Source: Sisyra terminalis (lineage: Eukaryota; Arthropoda; Insecta; Neuroptera; Sisyridae). Taken from it: 64,000 nucleotides of DNA. Numbering within the stretch: position 1 is the first letter of the stretch; each line of letters begins with the position of its first letter. A program made the translations under genes and the position numbers. Location: positions 42,543,050 through 42,607,049 of the forward strand of contig OY292277.1 in NCBI GenBank assembly GCA_958496175.1, given 5' to 3'. Under the pieces are notes generated by a model. That model did no database searches. It had not been told where the DNA came from and saw only the letters and a list, made by a program, of their open reading frames with translations. Positions 36,417 through 49,408 of this stretch are shown one piece after another.

Positions 36417-38466
36417 GAAATTTAAATTGAAAAATCATTCGTATCATCCATCAAAATTCATCTAATTTAATAATTGTTATTAATTGGTTCAATAAAAAAA
36501 ATTAAATTAAATTAAGTATTCTAAAGTTCCCTAAATCAAATTATTATAATTGTACAGTGAATAGTATAGTAAATAATCAATTTTCCGTTAAAACAGTATC
36601 CATTTTATAGCTACAAATATTGTGATACCTATTTGCTTTCATATGCTTAATGTTTTCATGCTGTCCATTTTAATGCATTTTCCTGGTGGAAATAAGAATT
36701 TGAAGTTATCTAAGTTTTCAAGCCTTTTTCAGAGAAATATTTTCATTAGGAATATTTAAAAATATTACTTTATACTTCAATATACCTTTAAGAATCAACA
36801 ATAGGTAAGTATTAATTTAAAATATTCACTTATATTATAAATCTTAAATCACACTTATTCACTAATTCACAGTTAAAGTTCAATTATAATTCATAGATAC
36901 ATACAAGTTTAAAAGATTTAGAAAATTATCTTAGTGTAACCAATAAAATAAAAACAAATTAACCTCTGACGTAAAAAACCGTAAGGTATAGTATCTTTAT
37001 CGGACAGACTTTTTGAAATAATGTGAGAGTTACTACTATACTAAGAATTAATTATGAAATTGCCTTTAAGGTACAATATGATAAATGCAACTAATAACAA
37101 TTTGTATAACCTGGCGATAAGTAATGGATTTATAGTAAACAAGCCCAGAGTATCACCGCAGAGGGGGCACTAGAAAAAATTGACTTTTTTCGATCATTAT
37201 CAATTATTACTGATTACCCAAATTTGATTTAGCGATATGTTACTCTAAAAATTTAGAAAACATTCTTTCAGGAAATAGGCTATGCTTCAATTTTATGAAT
37301 AACTCTTTTACTTATAATTAAATTATGAGATGACTATTATTTGTTTATTATAGATAAATTTATTACAATTTTATTAATTAACTTGTTTTATTTTTAGCTA
37401 ATAAACATATAAAATGAGAAAAGACAAACACCTGTATGTAATTCACACGCGATGGAAGTGAAACCTTCAAAAATGTAAACTTCAAGATAATGGGGCGAAG
37501 TCTGCTGTGCATTTTATTAAATTTTCGTGGATAAACTTTTTTGGTCTTTTTAGTGGTACTCTCTTTTTTTCGATAATCACAATATTCTGCATTCGTTTTT
37601 AGCATATTTAAAAAATGTTTTTAATTGAAATAATGAAACGTTTATGTAAGCAATACACAATCCACCACGGTTGTTAGGACTACTATTCCCATCAGAGTAA
37701 AGCGCGGGTGCGCACACGCATAAGAAATTTTCTCGTTCGTTAAATCTTATAGATTAATATTTTTATCTCTTTTAACTGTCGTTTTTTCGTTTCATGAAAT
37801 TTAAAGTCACAACGATACTAAAAAAGTTTTCACTTCAAAAAAGACCAAAACATCATTTACTACAAAAAATCCCTAAAAACTTAACTCCGGTACTGCAAAA
37901 GATTCAATTTTTGAATTACAATAGATTTACAATCTGATTATCTTTCCTAAATGATGTTACATTAAATAAAACATTTGAAATAAAATAACACCCAAGGCCC
38001 AACCAAATTATCACAACATATTTTCTGATTTCCATAGGGATATTATAAAAGAGTCTTAACTAATTAAAATTTCGAATACCGTTTTTCAATTTTGTAATCG
38101 TTAATCATTTTAAGTACCTATACAGTGTATTTTTTATAAATTATTTAGCTGTTTCTTTTTTTTTAATAATTGATCATTTTCATCAAATATATAGTAGTTA
38201 ATCTTATCTTACATTAAAGAAAATTGGGAAAGTTATAATTGATTTTGGAATGTACTACTACTTTACTTTCGATACTATTCTATAGTTCTATGGTATGATT
38301 GGAAAAACTAAAAATAATTTGTACAAAATATATTTATATTGTATCGAAAACTACAAAGCATTTTTAAAATGAAGCATATATAGGTATTTGGGACGTATAA
38401 TCTTCAACAACAAATAGTGGCACTAAAAACACTAGTTGGAAAATTGTGTTGAACAATGAAAAAATA

Positions 38467-38600
38467 CATTAAAGATTCTCATTTTCTGGATACTTAATAT
38501 TCGATGTTTTTGTTAAATTTTTCGTACTTATGAAATATAGTACGAAAAATTTAATAAAAACATCGAATATTAAGTATCCAGAAAATGAGAGTCATTAATG
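38467..38600. repeat. Long hairpin, ~60-bp arms
   Basis: CATTAAAGATTCTCATTTTC at the left is mirrored by GAAAATGAGAGTCATTAATG at the right. The inner arms CTTAATATTCGATGTTTTT and TTCGTACT are mirrored around a ~14-base loop. No flanking duplication seen. Confidence 0.85.
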
Positions 38601-40207
38601 TATAATAACCATGGATAAGAATACCAGCAATGTCAATGAAAAAATGTCTTAACGGGCACATTGGGATTGAAAAACCCTAATCAATAAATAAATAAAACAT
38701 CATACAGTATTGATAAGAAATATGATTCTTTGGGAAACAATAAATAATCAAAACAATAATACTATTATTCTTAAAGAAAATGGTTTGATGGATACAATGG
38801 TTGCACAAAACAGTGAGAAGGAAAATTGAAAATCCTGGTCTGCTGGAAAAAGGGTAATTAAGAAAAGAAAACAACCAAACTAAAAAATAAACATTCTTAT
38901 TGTTAGAAAATCCAAAGTTAAAAGAAAAAGTTTTAAACAAGCTTTTAATACTATACCAAAAAATTAAATTTTATGACTTAAAATATAAAAACTACCATAA
39001 AATAGTACGGTATCTTTCCATACCATGACTTGATTCTACAGCCAACTATCATAAAGTCAAGGCATTTGCAATAAAAACTTTCTTTAATATATAAGAATCG
39101 CATATGCCACCACCCATTTTTGCATTCATAAATAAGTCCAACATTCCCCACATGTACCCCACTTATGGACTCAAAATTTGCAACGCAAATTTCGAAGTCG
39201 TATATTCTTCTAGTCGAAGGCGGTCTTAGCAATTGTGGGACTTGGAAAAGGTTATTGTTAATACTAAAGCGACTTGAATGAATTCATGACTTTTTTATGA
39301 ACAATTGATAAAACAATATAAAATATATATGTGCAGATAAATGCAAAATGATATCACTTTGAATTTCCCACGAGAATATGTCTCATTGTCAAATGCAATT
39401 AGATTTCTATATCTGAAACTAAATCTTAAAAATGTAAAAAGATAGAAAAATTGTTTAGACTTAAACTATCCTAAGTCTAACTAATAAAATGAATAAGTTA
39501 GTATTATATTTAACTTTATATTTCACAACTAAATATTCATAAAAATGAACACTGAAGGATCTATAGTAACAAAAATTTGGTTTAAAATTTGAAGAAAAAT
39601 CATTTCGTTATTGATAATTTAGATTTTGCCATCTACTTTGTAAAGAAAGGATATATTGTTCGAAAATATAACTCTCTTATATTGTCTGAATATTAGCCAT
39701 TTTTAATATATATTTTCTATTTTTTTTTTTCATTTTAAAGCAAAAAAAGTATATAATCACGTACCTTCTGCCCACAACTTCGAAAATATGTAAATTCAAA
39801 CAATCAATTGTCAATTTAAGGAATTTGACTTTTTCTACAATATACCTACAGTTCTTTTAGGTGGTACTTAACATGTGATACTTAAACATGGACTGTTCAT
39901 TACAGAATACTTAAGCTAAACCATTTAAACTTTTGGGATAGTAACCTAATTCAAATATGTGTCCGTATGTTATTAAATGAATAAGTTTTGCATGATTAAA
40001 TATCAGTGTTTAAGTATCACATACTTAACTGTCTTATTAATAAGGCTTTGATAAGGATTACTTATCATTCTTCTACTGTTTTTGCCACCTTATTTTGTTC
40101 CACAAAAAGCAATGATTAGCATAAAAGCTATTTTTATGGTTTTCTCTACCTCTAGCTTTGTGACTAAAAAGCTCTGATTTAGGACATAAGACAATATATA
40201 AGACGGT

Positions 40208-40400
40208 ATTCCACTCCTGCAATGCATGATGGGAAATGTTTTAAGATGTGGCGCCGTCACAAGTGTGTCTAGGGTACTAACTTTTATAGTAAGAATAAAA
40301 GTACATAGTTTTGGTTAGTTAGTATTTTAGACACACTTGTGGCGGCGCCTCATCTTGACACATTTCCGATGTTTCCGATCATGCATTGTAAGATTGGAAT
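40208..40400. mobile_element. TIR element with CAATGCATGAT ends, copy 2
   Basis: Nearly full palindrome: ATTCCACTCCTGCAATGCAT ... ATGCATTGTAAGATTGGAAT, with inner arms ACACTTGTGGCGGCGCC mirrored. The family is unassigned. Confidence 0.78.
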
Positions 40401-41509
40401 AAGAACCTTCTTTTATATTACCTTATCTGGACCAACAAATAGTGTCGCCACCTCTTGACAGCAAAAGTTTCTGCTTTTTCATTTCGCAGTATAACCCTTT
40501 AGTAGTACTTTGGCTTTTGAAGGCCTATCCGGTAAAGACATGCTAACAATCCCAAATTAGTATACAATAAATGTAGTACCTAATGTACACAAATCAATAT
40601 TTTCAAAAATTTAGTTCAAAATCAAAAATCGCCAAAAACAAAATCAATTGAGCTTTTTTAGCAAATTTAAAGGTATACTAATTCCAAAAAGAGAAATAAG
40701 ATTACTATTTTTATAAAAATTTGCATTTTGAAAAGCTAAGCAATTTAGGCAACCTTAATTACACAGAAGACACCACATTGCCGATTTGTGAAGATATCTA
40801 ATTTTGAATAGGTCTTACGTTGATGATATATTTATAACTAGAAATATTCTAACTAATATAACAGTAGTAAAGCAAAAGAGAAGTGAATAATAACTACGCA
40901 ACATTCCCGGAATAAGATCACTACCGTGAAGCCATTTTAGTAAGCTAAGTACGTCGAGTACGTCTACTGATAGGCAAAACAGTAATCCGATCAATATGGA
41001 TTGCAGATATTGTGGAATTTTTTAAAATCGCTAGTTTCTCTTATAGTGGTCCATTGAACTACTCTGTTTGGCTTTTATTGAGGAAAAGTATTGGTTACTA
41101 GAAAAAATTTCCTCAATTCTAACCGGGAATTTTCCTTTTGAAACTCTAGTTTTCCAAGTTACCGGATTATCAAACCTCATATCAGAAAACTTAAGATTTC
41201 TTATGAAAGATTTGTTTTTAAACTATAAACTATAACCGTAACTGTATTTGAACTATAACTATAAAGGCTCTTCAAAAAATTAAACAGAATATCTTAAATC
41301 ATTTTCTCACAAAACACCTAAATCGGCATTTTCCAAAAAAAAAGGTTACGAGCGACTTTTACGTGAGTCCTGAAAAATATCAATCCTAATATCTAAGTAT
41401 TCAAATTTTTGATTCAAACTGAATATCTATTTTCTTGTTTGAACAATTATAAATTTTATAGTTCAACTCTTGTTCATGAAAAACAAGATATAAGTATCAT
41501 GTTTGGAAA

Positions 41510-41655
41510 CCTACTGATGGCAGAATAGTCAAAGTAACCATTCCAAAACTGGTAGGTGTTGGGTTCGATTCTCGTTTACGGATTTTTATAAACTCTAGAG
41601 TCTCTAAAGATCTTAGTAATTATAAAGCGACGGTAAATAACAATTAAAAAAATAT
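41510..41655 (+). mobile_element. tRNA-derived SINE, copy B
   Basis: Begins CCTACTGATGGCAGAATAG, has B box GGGTTCGATTCT, and ends GACGGTAAATAACAATT plus an A run. Confidence 0.8.
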
Positions 41656-41878
41656 AAATTGTTATAATTCAGCTCCTTCGTGAAACACAAGAGATGAATC
41701 TCGTACTAGGAAGTTTCCGTTAGGTGGATCACGGTTAGGTCAAATTTGGGAACTGCTATGACGTCACAACGCCATATGACAAAGATTAAAATTTTAGATA
41801 CATGGCATAATTATAAAGAAAAAACCGGTGATTTTAGAAAATTCCTATCCTTGCACTATACTGTACTTTAATATATTA

Positions 41879-42050
41879 TTCTTCTGGAGACCAGGACTAA
41901 GAGGCTTCTACTGAGATGGCCAGATGACCTGCTAAAGGTGGCTGGGAGGAACAGGGTTCATTTAAGCCATCGATAAGAGTTGATAGAAGTAGGAAAAACT
42001 TTTATTCAGAAGTGGAACTCAGGAAGACGAAAGTAGAATAAATTCTTCTT
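41879..42050 (+). pseudogene. LINE 3' remnant
   Basis: A broken frame reads LLLRWPDDLLKVAGRN, then IQKWNSGRRK. This resembles the conserved C-terminal RWxDDxxKxAGxxW ... W motif at the end of many insect LINE polyproteins. Confidence 0.6.
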
Positions 42051-42822
42051 TTTTAAACAGAACCACCCAAAGTATTAATATCAAAACTATTATTTAGCTA
42101 TTTATTATTTAGCTATTATTTATTATTATTATTTAGCTGCATAAGGATTTATTCAAAATTGTGAGCTTTTTCACTTTCTCTTATACCTAAGATTTTAAGT
42201 TTTCATAAAATTCAAATCAATCCATATTTGTAATTAATATTCGACGAAGTTTTTTACCATTAAAATATATGTCAGTGTTTTCATTAATTTCAATCAATTC
42301 TAAATGAATGATTAGAGATTAATCGAGTTCTAATTCTGTTGAAAATTCCGAATGAAAAAATTCATTATGAATCATCGAGGTATGAATAGATATAATCAAA
42401 GTAGGGTAATTAATCTAGAAAAAATTGTTATCATTGTAAATTGAAATGCGTTGTCTAGGTGAATTTTATCTGGTTTTATATTTCGATTGATCTTGAGATG
42501 ACCAATATAGACTGTCGGTAATTTATCATAGAACTTATATATATATTACACAATTGAAAGAACTTGAAATCAACACTGCTCACCAATTATTTGTATTTTT
42601 CACGTTAAAGGAATTTTTTCCTTGACATTATCGTATGCGATGAAAAAGCCTCTCATCACAATTCGTTTCCTTTCGAGCGACAGTTTAGTAGTTTAGTTCT
42701 CATAAATTAAAATAAAAAAATAATAAACAAATATAAATAAAAAGTGGAACACAAGTATATTATGTAATGAGTGCATATATAATTAATATAATGTTAACTT
42801 TTAACTTAACCTTGATAACAGG

Positions 42823-43540
42823 TTGTATTGTTGGAGACGAAAGTTAAAGACACCGAAAAACCTTCAACGAATTCAGGACTCGGTGTATTTTTTTCATGTT
42901 TATTGCACTAAAGGGCAAGATGATCGTAAAATGATGGAAATTTTCAATAGTGGACTGGTCGGGCGGCGTTGTTGTGGTGGTAATAAACGGAGTAAGGTTA
43001 AACAAATTGGGTACTGGTTGGTGTGGTCGCAACTTAATCATATCATTCGAGTAGTCCGTTCCGTTTGCCAGACAAAGATACAGCTCTGGGACAAATAATA
43101 TGTGAGACCTCAATTTGGAACAACCAATTCAATACCAACGCCTTACCCTCCAGGTACAAGACCAGAGCAACGCGCCCAACTCCGTCCAAATCGCTAGTCA
43201 TTACAATTACGCAACTTTCCTTTTCAACAATTACTCGAATTATTGTTATTATTAAACAGCTGAAAATGCGGCAATTAAACCGTCTTTTTTCCAATTGCAC
43301 CCTCTTGATACGAATTCAATTGCAGGCGTGGATAGATCTGTTCACATTGCAATTGGCGACATTTCCACCACGGCCCAGTTGATGCTGGGTTCGAGCATTG
43401 AAATCACCAGTGTCGGCTTCTCATTAAAAATAATGCCGGCTATCCCTATTTTAAATAGATTTTTACTTTTGTTTCCGGTTTTTTCCTTAAATCAAATCCC
43501 TCAACAGCCATTTTTGGGAAAAAAATCTTCAATTTTTTGA
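42823..43540. other. GC-richer island, ORFs on both strands, unrecognised
   Basis: Frames are open on + (43065-43382, 43295-43540) and - (42844-43113, 43043-43300). One + stretch reads GVDRSVHIAIGDISTTAQLM after a TTGCAG acceptor-like site at 43324. No family is recognised and no consistent exon chain could be built. It may be a decayed TE or part of an unknown gene. Confidence 0.25.
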
Positions 43541-43619
43541 AGTTATACTTCAAATTTTAATGACGCCAAAGTTACACCAAATGCTACAGTAGGAAGTTGT
43601 TAGCAAACGATTAATGAGA

Positions 43620-44350
43620 AACTTCAAATGGGCAAAAGCTGGCCTACTATTGGGACTGATTTGCATAGTACTAAAACAACTAAAACCACTAAAACAATCT
43701 ATTGAGTCGATCTCAGTGCTCGTATATGTTTTTCCTGTGTCGATAGGGGGAACAAAGTAACACTTGCTTGGGTGCTGAGACACTCTGGTATCAAAGGTAC
43801 CAGGAGGCAGACGAACTTACAAAAGCAAGTTGAAGAATTCTACTTATGGGTTCAAAACCAGCTATAGGACTGCCGACATGTATACGAATCGAATAGCCGA
43901 ATGGCCCTAAAATGATCAAATAAAATCCTGGAATAATTACTCAAGAGGCAAATTCTCAAAAGTTATGATAAAGAAACCTCTGAAAGAACATAACAAAAGA
44001 CTTCTAATCTAGGAAGGAAGGACATCAATATGCTAGTAGGTCTATTAACAGGACACGGCAATTCAAGAAAGCATCCCCAAACTATAGGGAAGAATACAGA
44101 TTCCAATGCTTGCAAGAAATATGGCAGGGGAGACGAGACTGCCTCCCACGTACTATTTGGAGCCCAGCCATGACCCAAAGTCGTCTCAACTTTATTGGTC
44201 CACCTGGACATGAGCTGGGAAACATGCATAAAGATCCAATTGAATATCTGCTGAAATTTATATCAGAAGTAAATCTGACCAATTGGAACTAGAAGCAAAG
44301 CTAGGGATCAATAGTTCTTACAGGACGCAGCGCAGAAGAACTCCTAAGAG
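43620..44350 (+). pseudogene. I-type LINE remnant: RNase H end and CCHC knuckle
   Basis: In broken frames it reads VTLAWVLRHSGIKG (RNase H C-terminal motif), then GRKDINMLVGLLTGHG and ACKKYGRGDETASHVLF, a zinc-knuckle tail seen in I/LOA-type LINEs with RNase H. It has several stops. It ends in a GAA-rich stretch near 44360. The opposite-strand frames here are shadows. Confidence 0.75.
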
Positions 44351-44564
44351 AGGTCCCCAGAACGAAGAAGAAGACGAGAGGGAACTAACCGGACTCGATT
44401 GTCCAAAACAATCCCGAACCAGATACGAAGTTCAAAAACTACAGCCATAACAGTAGACTTAAGTTACTGTCACCTGTATTTTTTATTTAGAGCATCGTCG
44501 AACTAAATATTTTCAAATTTTACAGTCTAAACAATATCCAAATTAATACACAACTAGTAATTTC

Positions 44565-45465
44565 CCGTGAAATATTCACCGCCCAATACTAAAACAACTG
44601 ACAAATGATAAAATTGGTAATTGATTGAATGAAATCAAAATAATTGTTAAAACTATAGCGACATTCATTCAGGTCAAATTTGAGACAATGATTGCATTTC
44701 ACTCACTCGTATGTGTTTACAATATTTGTTCTCTGTCTTTTCCGACATAAATGCTTACATATAGCATACGGTTCCCTATTTTTATTATGAAAATTAAAAT
44801 ACATTTAATAGAAAGGTACTTTTTTGAAATTATTCAATGCAATATTTAAAATAATATAAGGAAAGTCGATTGATACATTATATTTTTCTGTATATGAATT
44901 AAAAATCAGTTTCAATTCATAGATATCAATGGGAAAATAAAATATACAATTACTATTGTATTAATATAATTTTGTGGACGTTGCTATTTAAGATTGTTTA
45001 TACATATCTAGACATGATATTTTATGGCAACAATCTACTTCTATATGGTAAATGTTTTCGATGGGTATTTTTCGAACATGTAACGTTTGCTGAATTGATA
45101 AACAGTTAATTCATATAATATTTAATATACATTTAGTATAAGTAACCAAATAAGTATACATATTTTACAGAATGTCCGAACTGCCAACTGTGTATACACT
45201 ACCTATGTATAAATAGCCAATTTAATATTTTATTTGAAAAACAGTAACTTTACGTGAAATATTTACAGCCCAATCTGACACAACAAATGACTAAAATAAG
45301 CAATCAAATGCAATCGAAATGACAGTTGAAACTAATGACATGATAGTTCAAATTTAAGAGAGTAATTATTATATTTGTATTCCCTTAATATGGATGTATT
45401 TACAACATTATATTCTTTGTCTTTATTTTTGCCGCAACACATACCATTGCTTATTACGTATTTTG
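44565..45465. repeat. Diverged direct repeat, two ~215-bp copies
   Basis: 44565-44785 and 45250-45465 share CGTGAAATATT, CAGCCCAAT, AACAAATGA, TTTGAGACAATGATT-like and TTCTTTGTCTTT words in the same order, about 680 bp apart. Possibly ends of a lost element or a segmental duplication. Confidence 0.5.
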
Positions 45466-47732
45466 ATATTAAAACCAAATTGTGTTTTTAATTGCATCAT
45501 ATTTTTGTTATCATAAATTACTTACAACTGATGTGCCAGTTCAGGCACCACCGGAAGAGGCTACAGCAGTGAATTGTAAACATCTTTTTTCTTATACCAA
45601 AGAAGTATAACTTCTTTTGTGCATATAAAAGTACACACCATTTTTCTGTCTAACGCTAGGTTTGGTTTCCCGCGTGGTTGATTTTTTCGCTGCAGCTTCG
45701 TCTATTCTTGGCAGTTGTTCAAACTACAATAATCTATTCATCGTTTTAAGAAATTCCAGACATAATTCGTCTTATTCTTCGTTTTTTTTTTTGGGACCTT
45801 CTTGTATCTTTTCTACAATATCAAATATGAATCCTTTTCCTCTCTAAAATTGACTCCTCCAGTTAACTTTTTGAGATATAAGAGTAATTTCTAGTTAACC
45901 ATATAAACAGTTTACAGTTTAAAGTCGTAATGTAACAATAGTATCCGTAAAATTTTTCTACCTCCCCAAAAATAGTTGCCACGAGCCGCCACTGCAAGTC
46001 ACCAACTTGGACGCAAACTTTTTATGTAGGTATATTTCATATTGACATAGATATTTTATTTCGCCCGTGATTAATAAGAAAACGCCGCACCTCTCTATCA
46101 AAATGTGTGCGTAATATTGATCTCAAATGAACATTGCGTCACTAATGGGTATGAATGGGTGCTAGAAGTCTTTTCGAAAAAATCAGGGTGAGATCGGCGC
46201 GAAGCTTTTATCTGATATTGAGTGCGATTTTTTTCGCTGACGACTATTAAATGACATTTATAATTCCTGTTTGGTGTTTGGCTTGTATTTGAAGAAAAAA
46301 AAAGCATTTAGAAATGAGAAATTGAGAAAAAAACCGACACACCCAAGTAAGGACTTGGTATAGATGTAACTAGGACAAATTTAAACGTATTTTCTTGGTA
46401 AACGTGACGTATACTTGCGAGGAAAAGTGTGGAACTTTGACATAAAGCCTTATCGTAGTGTTGGTTTGAGCCATAAAATATTTAATCAAAAATTATTTCA
46501 TTAACCCTATCCGCCCTTTGGTTGCATTTCATAGCGATATCACTTATAAAATCGCTATAAATCGAAAGTTAAAAAGACTGAATAAAGTTCAAAGTTTAAT
46601 GAATCTAGATGTTCGTTTTATCAATACTTATAATCCGTACTCGTTTTTTATGAAAGTATTTAAAAAATGGGGCATTTTTTTTATTTTTATTTTTTTTGGA
46701 AAAACATCAACAATCGTAAGTATTTAATCAATTTAGACTAATTATAAGAAGGAAATTAAGCCAACTATACGTTAACATATGTTCCCGACAAGAAGTGCAT
46801 ACACTAAATAAAAAAAGACAAACTAATTTTTCATCATTTACAAAAGTACTGAAGAAAGCAGGAACAATTCTAGTAAGCATCCAATTCCTATTGGTCAAAA
46901 TAACAATACAATTTCGAGGAACACAAAATATTCAATATTAAAAATGTGTTTAGAAATATCCATGTGTATCTTTAAACTCATGATTTGGTGAAAATTTAAG
47001 AATTTTTTGTATGCATGTAAGATTTAATATCTTCAATGTCCTTAAAGGTAGAATCTAAATATGGGAAATAAAATGTATGTTAAAAATACACTTAATTTGT
47101 TATAATAAAGCATAAATATTTAATTATATCCATATTAACAAAATGTAATAATATTATCGATATCAATTAATTTTCGCAATTCAATTTTATGTGCTACGGA
47201 GTTCACCGGGTCCTATAATGATTACATAAACTAAGGAAATAAGGTAATCTAACGATTAATTGAAACCCTACTATTGGCTTAGTCACCAATAGGACTGGTA
47301 ACCGGCTTTGTAATCATTAATGCTTTGTTGAAGGGTTAGAATTTTCTGACGAGAAAATAAATACTCGGTTTACTAATTATTAAGAGCCCTTAAGTCGATA
47401 AAGACAAACATAAACAAAAGTACAAAGAAAAAAAAATTAAAAAAAAGATTATTTAATTCTGTCAAGTACTTACAAAAACAGCTATAGCGAATTGAAACAC
47501 GGGAAAAGATCTGGAAAAAAAACAATTATTTACAATAATTACATTCAAAGGAATCTGTTAATTAAGGTTAAATAGAAAGGTTTAAGAGAGAATACAAATC
47601 TAAAGGGGTTTAAATTATAGTTTTCAAAAATTTCAAACTCAAAATTTTACAATTTTAATTTTTTCTTATGGTAAATCTTTTGAAGGCATAGGAATGTCAC
47701 ACTATTAACTATTGTTAATATTAATAAACAAT
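45466..47732. other. No feature seen between direct repeat and satellite
   Basis: AT-rich. The frames at 45.66, 46.10 and 46.52 kb are low-complexity and unrecognised. Confidence 0.45.
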
Positions 47733-49408
47733 AAACACATCTTTCGAAGTTTAAAATCCGGTAATAAAACCTTGAATTCCAAAACGTATAACGTATACCG
47801 TTCACATTCCAGCATAGTGTGAAAATGCAATTAGCATATTTTTCGAGGGTTAAAATCAGGTAATAATACTTTGAATAACAATATGTGTTCAGCCGGTTAC
47901 ATTCCAACATAGTGTGAAAATGCAACTAACACATCTTTCGAGGAATAAAATCAGTTTACAAAACCTTGAATACCAAAATAAGATACTAGATCGGCTACAT
48001 TCCGCCCTAGTGTGAAAATGCAATTAGCATATCTTGCGAGGGTTAAAATCAGGTAATAAAACCTTGAATTCCAAAACGTATAAATTATACCGTTCACATT
48101 CCAACATAGTGTGAAAATGCAATTAACATATTTTTCGAGGGTTCAAATTAGGTAATAATACTTTGAATAACAATATGTGTTCAGCCGGTTACATTCCAAC
48201 ATAGTGTGAAAATGCAATTAACACATCTTTCGAGGAATAAAATCAGTTTACAAAACTTTGAATACCAAAATAAGATACTAAACCGGCTTCATTCCGCCCT
48301 AGTGTGAAAATGTAAATTAGCATATCTTGCGAGGGTTAAAATCAGGTAATAAAACCTTGAATTCCAAAACGTATAAATTATACCGTTCACATTCCAACAT
48401 AGTGTGAAAATGCAATTAACATATTTTTCGAGGGTTCAAATTAGGTAATAATACTTTGAATAACAATATGTGTTCAGCCGGTTACATTCCAACATAGTGT
48501 GAAAATGCAATTAACACATCTTTCGAGGAATAAAATCAGTTTACAAAACTTTGAATACCAAAATAAGATACTAAACCGGCTTCATTCCGCCCTAGTGTGA
48601 AAATGCAATTAGCATATCTTGCGAGGGTTAAAATCAGGTAATAAAACCTTGAATTCCAAAACTTATAAATTATACCGTTCACATTCCAACATAGTGTGAA
48701 AATGCAATTAGCATATTTTTCGAGGGTTAAAATCAGGTAATAATACTTTGAATAACAATATGTGTTCAGCCGGTTACATTCCAACATAGTGTGAAAATGC
48801 AACTAACACATCTTTCGAGGAATAAAATCAGTTTACAAAACCTTGAATACCAAAATAAGATACTAGACCGGCTACATTCCGCCCTAGTGTGAAAATGCAA
48901 TTAGCATATCTTGCGAGGGTTAAAATCAGATAATAAAACCTTGAATTCCAAAACGTATAAATTATACCGTTCACATTCCAACATAGTGTGAAAATGCAAT
49001 TAACATATTTTTCGAGGGTTCAAATCAGGTAATAATACTTTGAATAACAATATGTGTTCAGCCGGTTACATTCCAACATAGTGTGAAAATGCAATTAACA
49101 CATCTTTCGAGGAATAAAATCAGTTTACAAAACCTTGAATACCAAAATAAGATACTAGACCGGCTACATTCCGCCCTAGTGTGAAAATGCAATTAGCATA
49201 TCTTGCGAGGGTTAAAATCAGGTAATAATACTTTGAATAACAATATATGTTCAACCGGTTACATTCCAACATAGTGTGAAAATGCAATTAACACATCTTT
49301 CGAGGAATAAAATCAGGTTATAAAACCTTAAATACCAAAATGTGTTAGACCGGTCACATTCCAACCTAATGTGAAAATGCATTTAACGCATCTTTCGAGG
49401 GTTATATT
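47733..49408. repeat. Satellite array with trimeric higher-order repeat (~292 bp)
   Basis: About 17 monomers share the core TAGTGTGAAAATGCAATTA. Starts of TAGTGTG at 47815, 47910, 48008, 48107, 48202, 48300, 48400, 48495, 48593, 48692, 48787, 48885, 48984, 49079, 49177 and 49272 give spacings cycling 95, 98 and 99-100. There are three monomer types, distinguished by their ends (CAGCCGGTTACATT, ACCGGCTACATTCCGCCC, TATACCGTTCACATT). Homologous positions 292 bp apart are nearly identical, while neighbours differ clearly. The last two monomers break the trimer order. Long reverse-strand frames through it are repeat artefacts. Confidence 0.95.

Larger units (their letters stand above)
35901..41509. 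other. No supported gene; small repeats only
   Basis: Outside the MITE at 36250, the hairpin at 38467 and the TIR element at 40208 I see nothing. The short reverse frames at 37.4, 38.7 and 39.0 kb lack recognisable content. Confidence 0.45.

Noticed and set aside
47647..48802. Reverse-strand frames reading MHFHTMLECN... in two places
   Set aside because: They are translations of satellite monomers. The 292-bp period is not a multiple of three, and the frames break with monomer length.
47733..49408. CRISPR-like array or CENP-B boxes in the satellite
   Set aside because: Monomers are contiguous with no unique spacers, the organism is a eukaryote, and no CENP-B consensus is seen.
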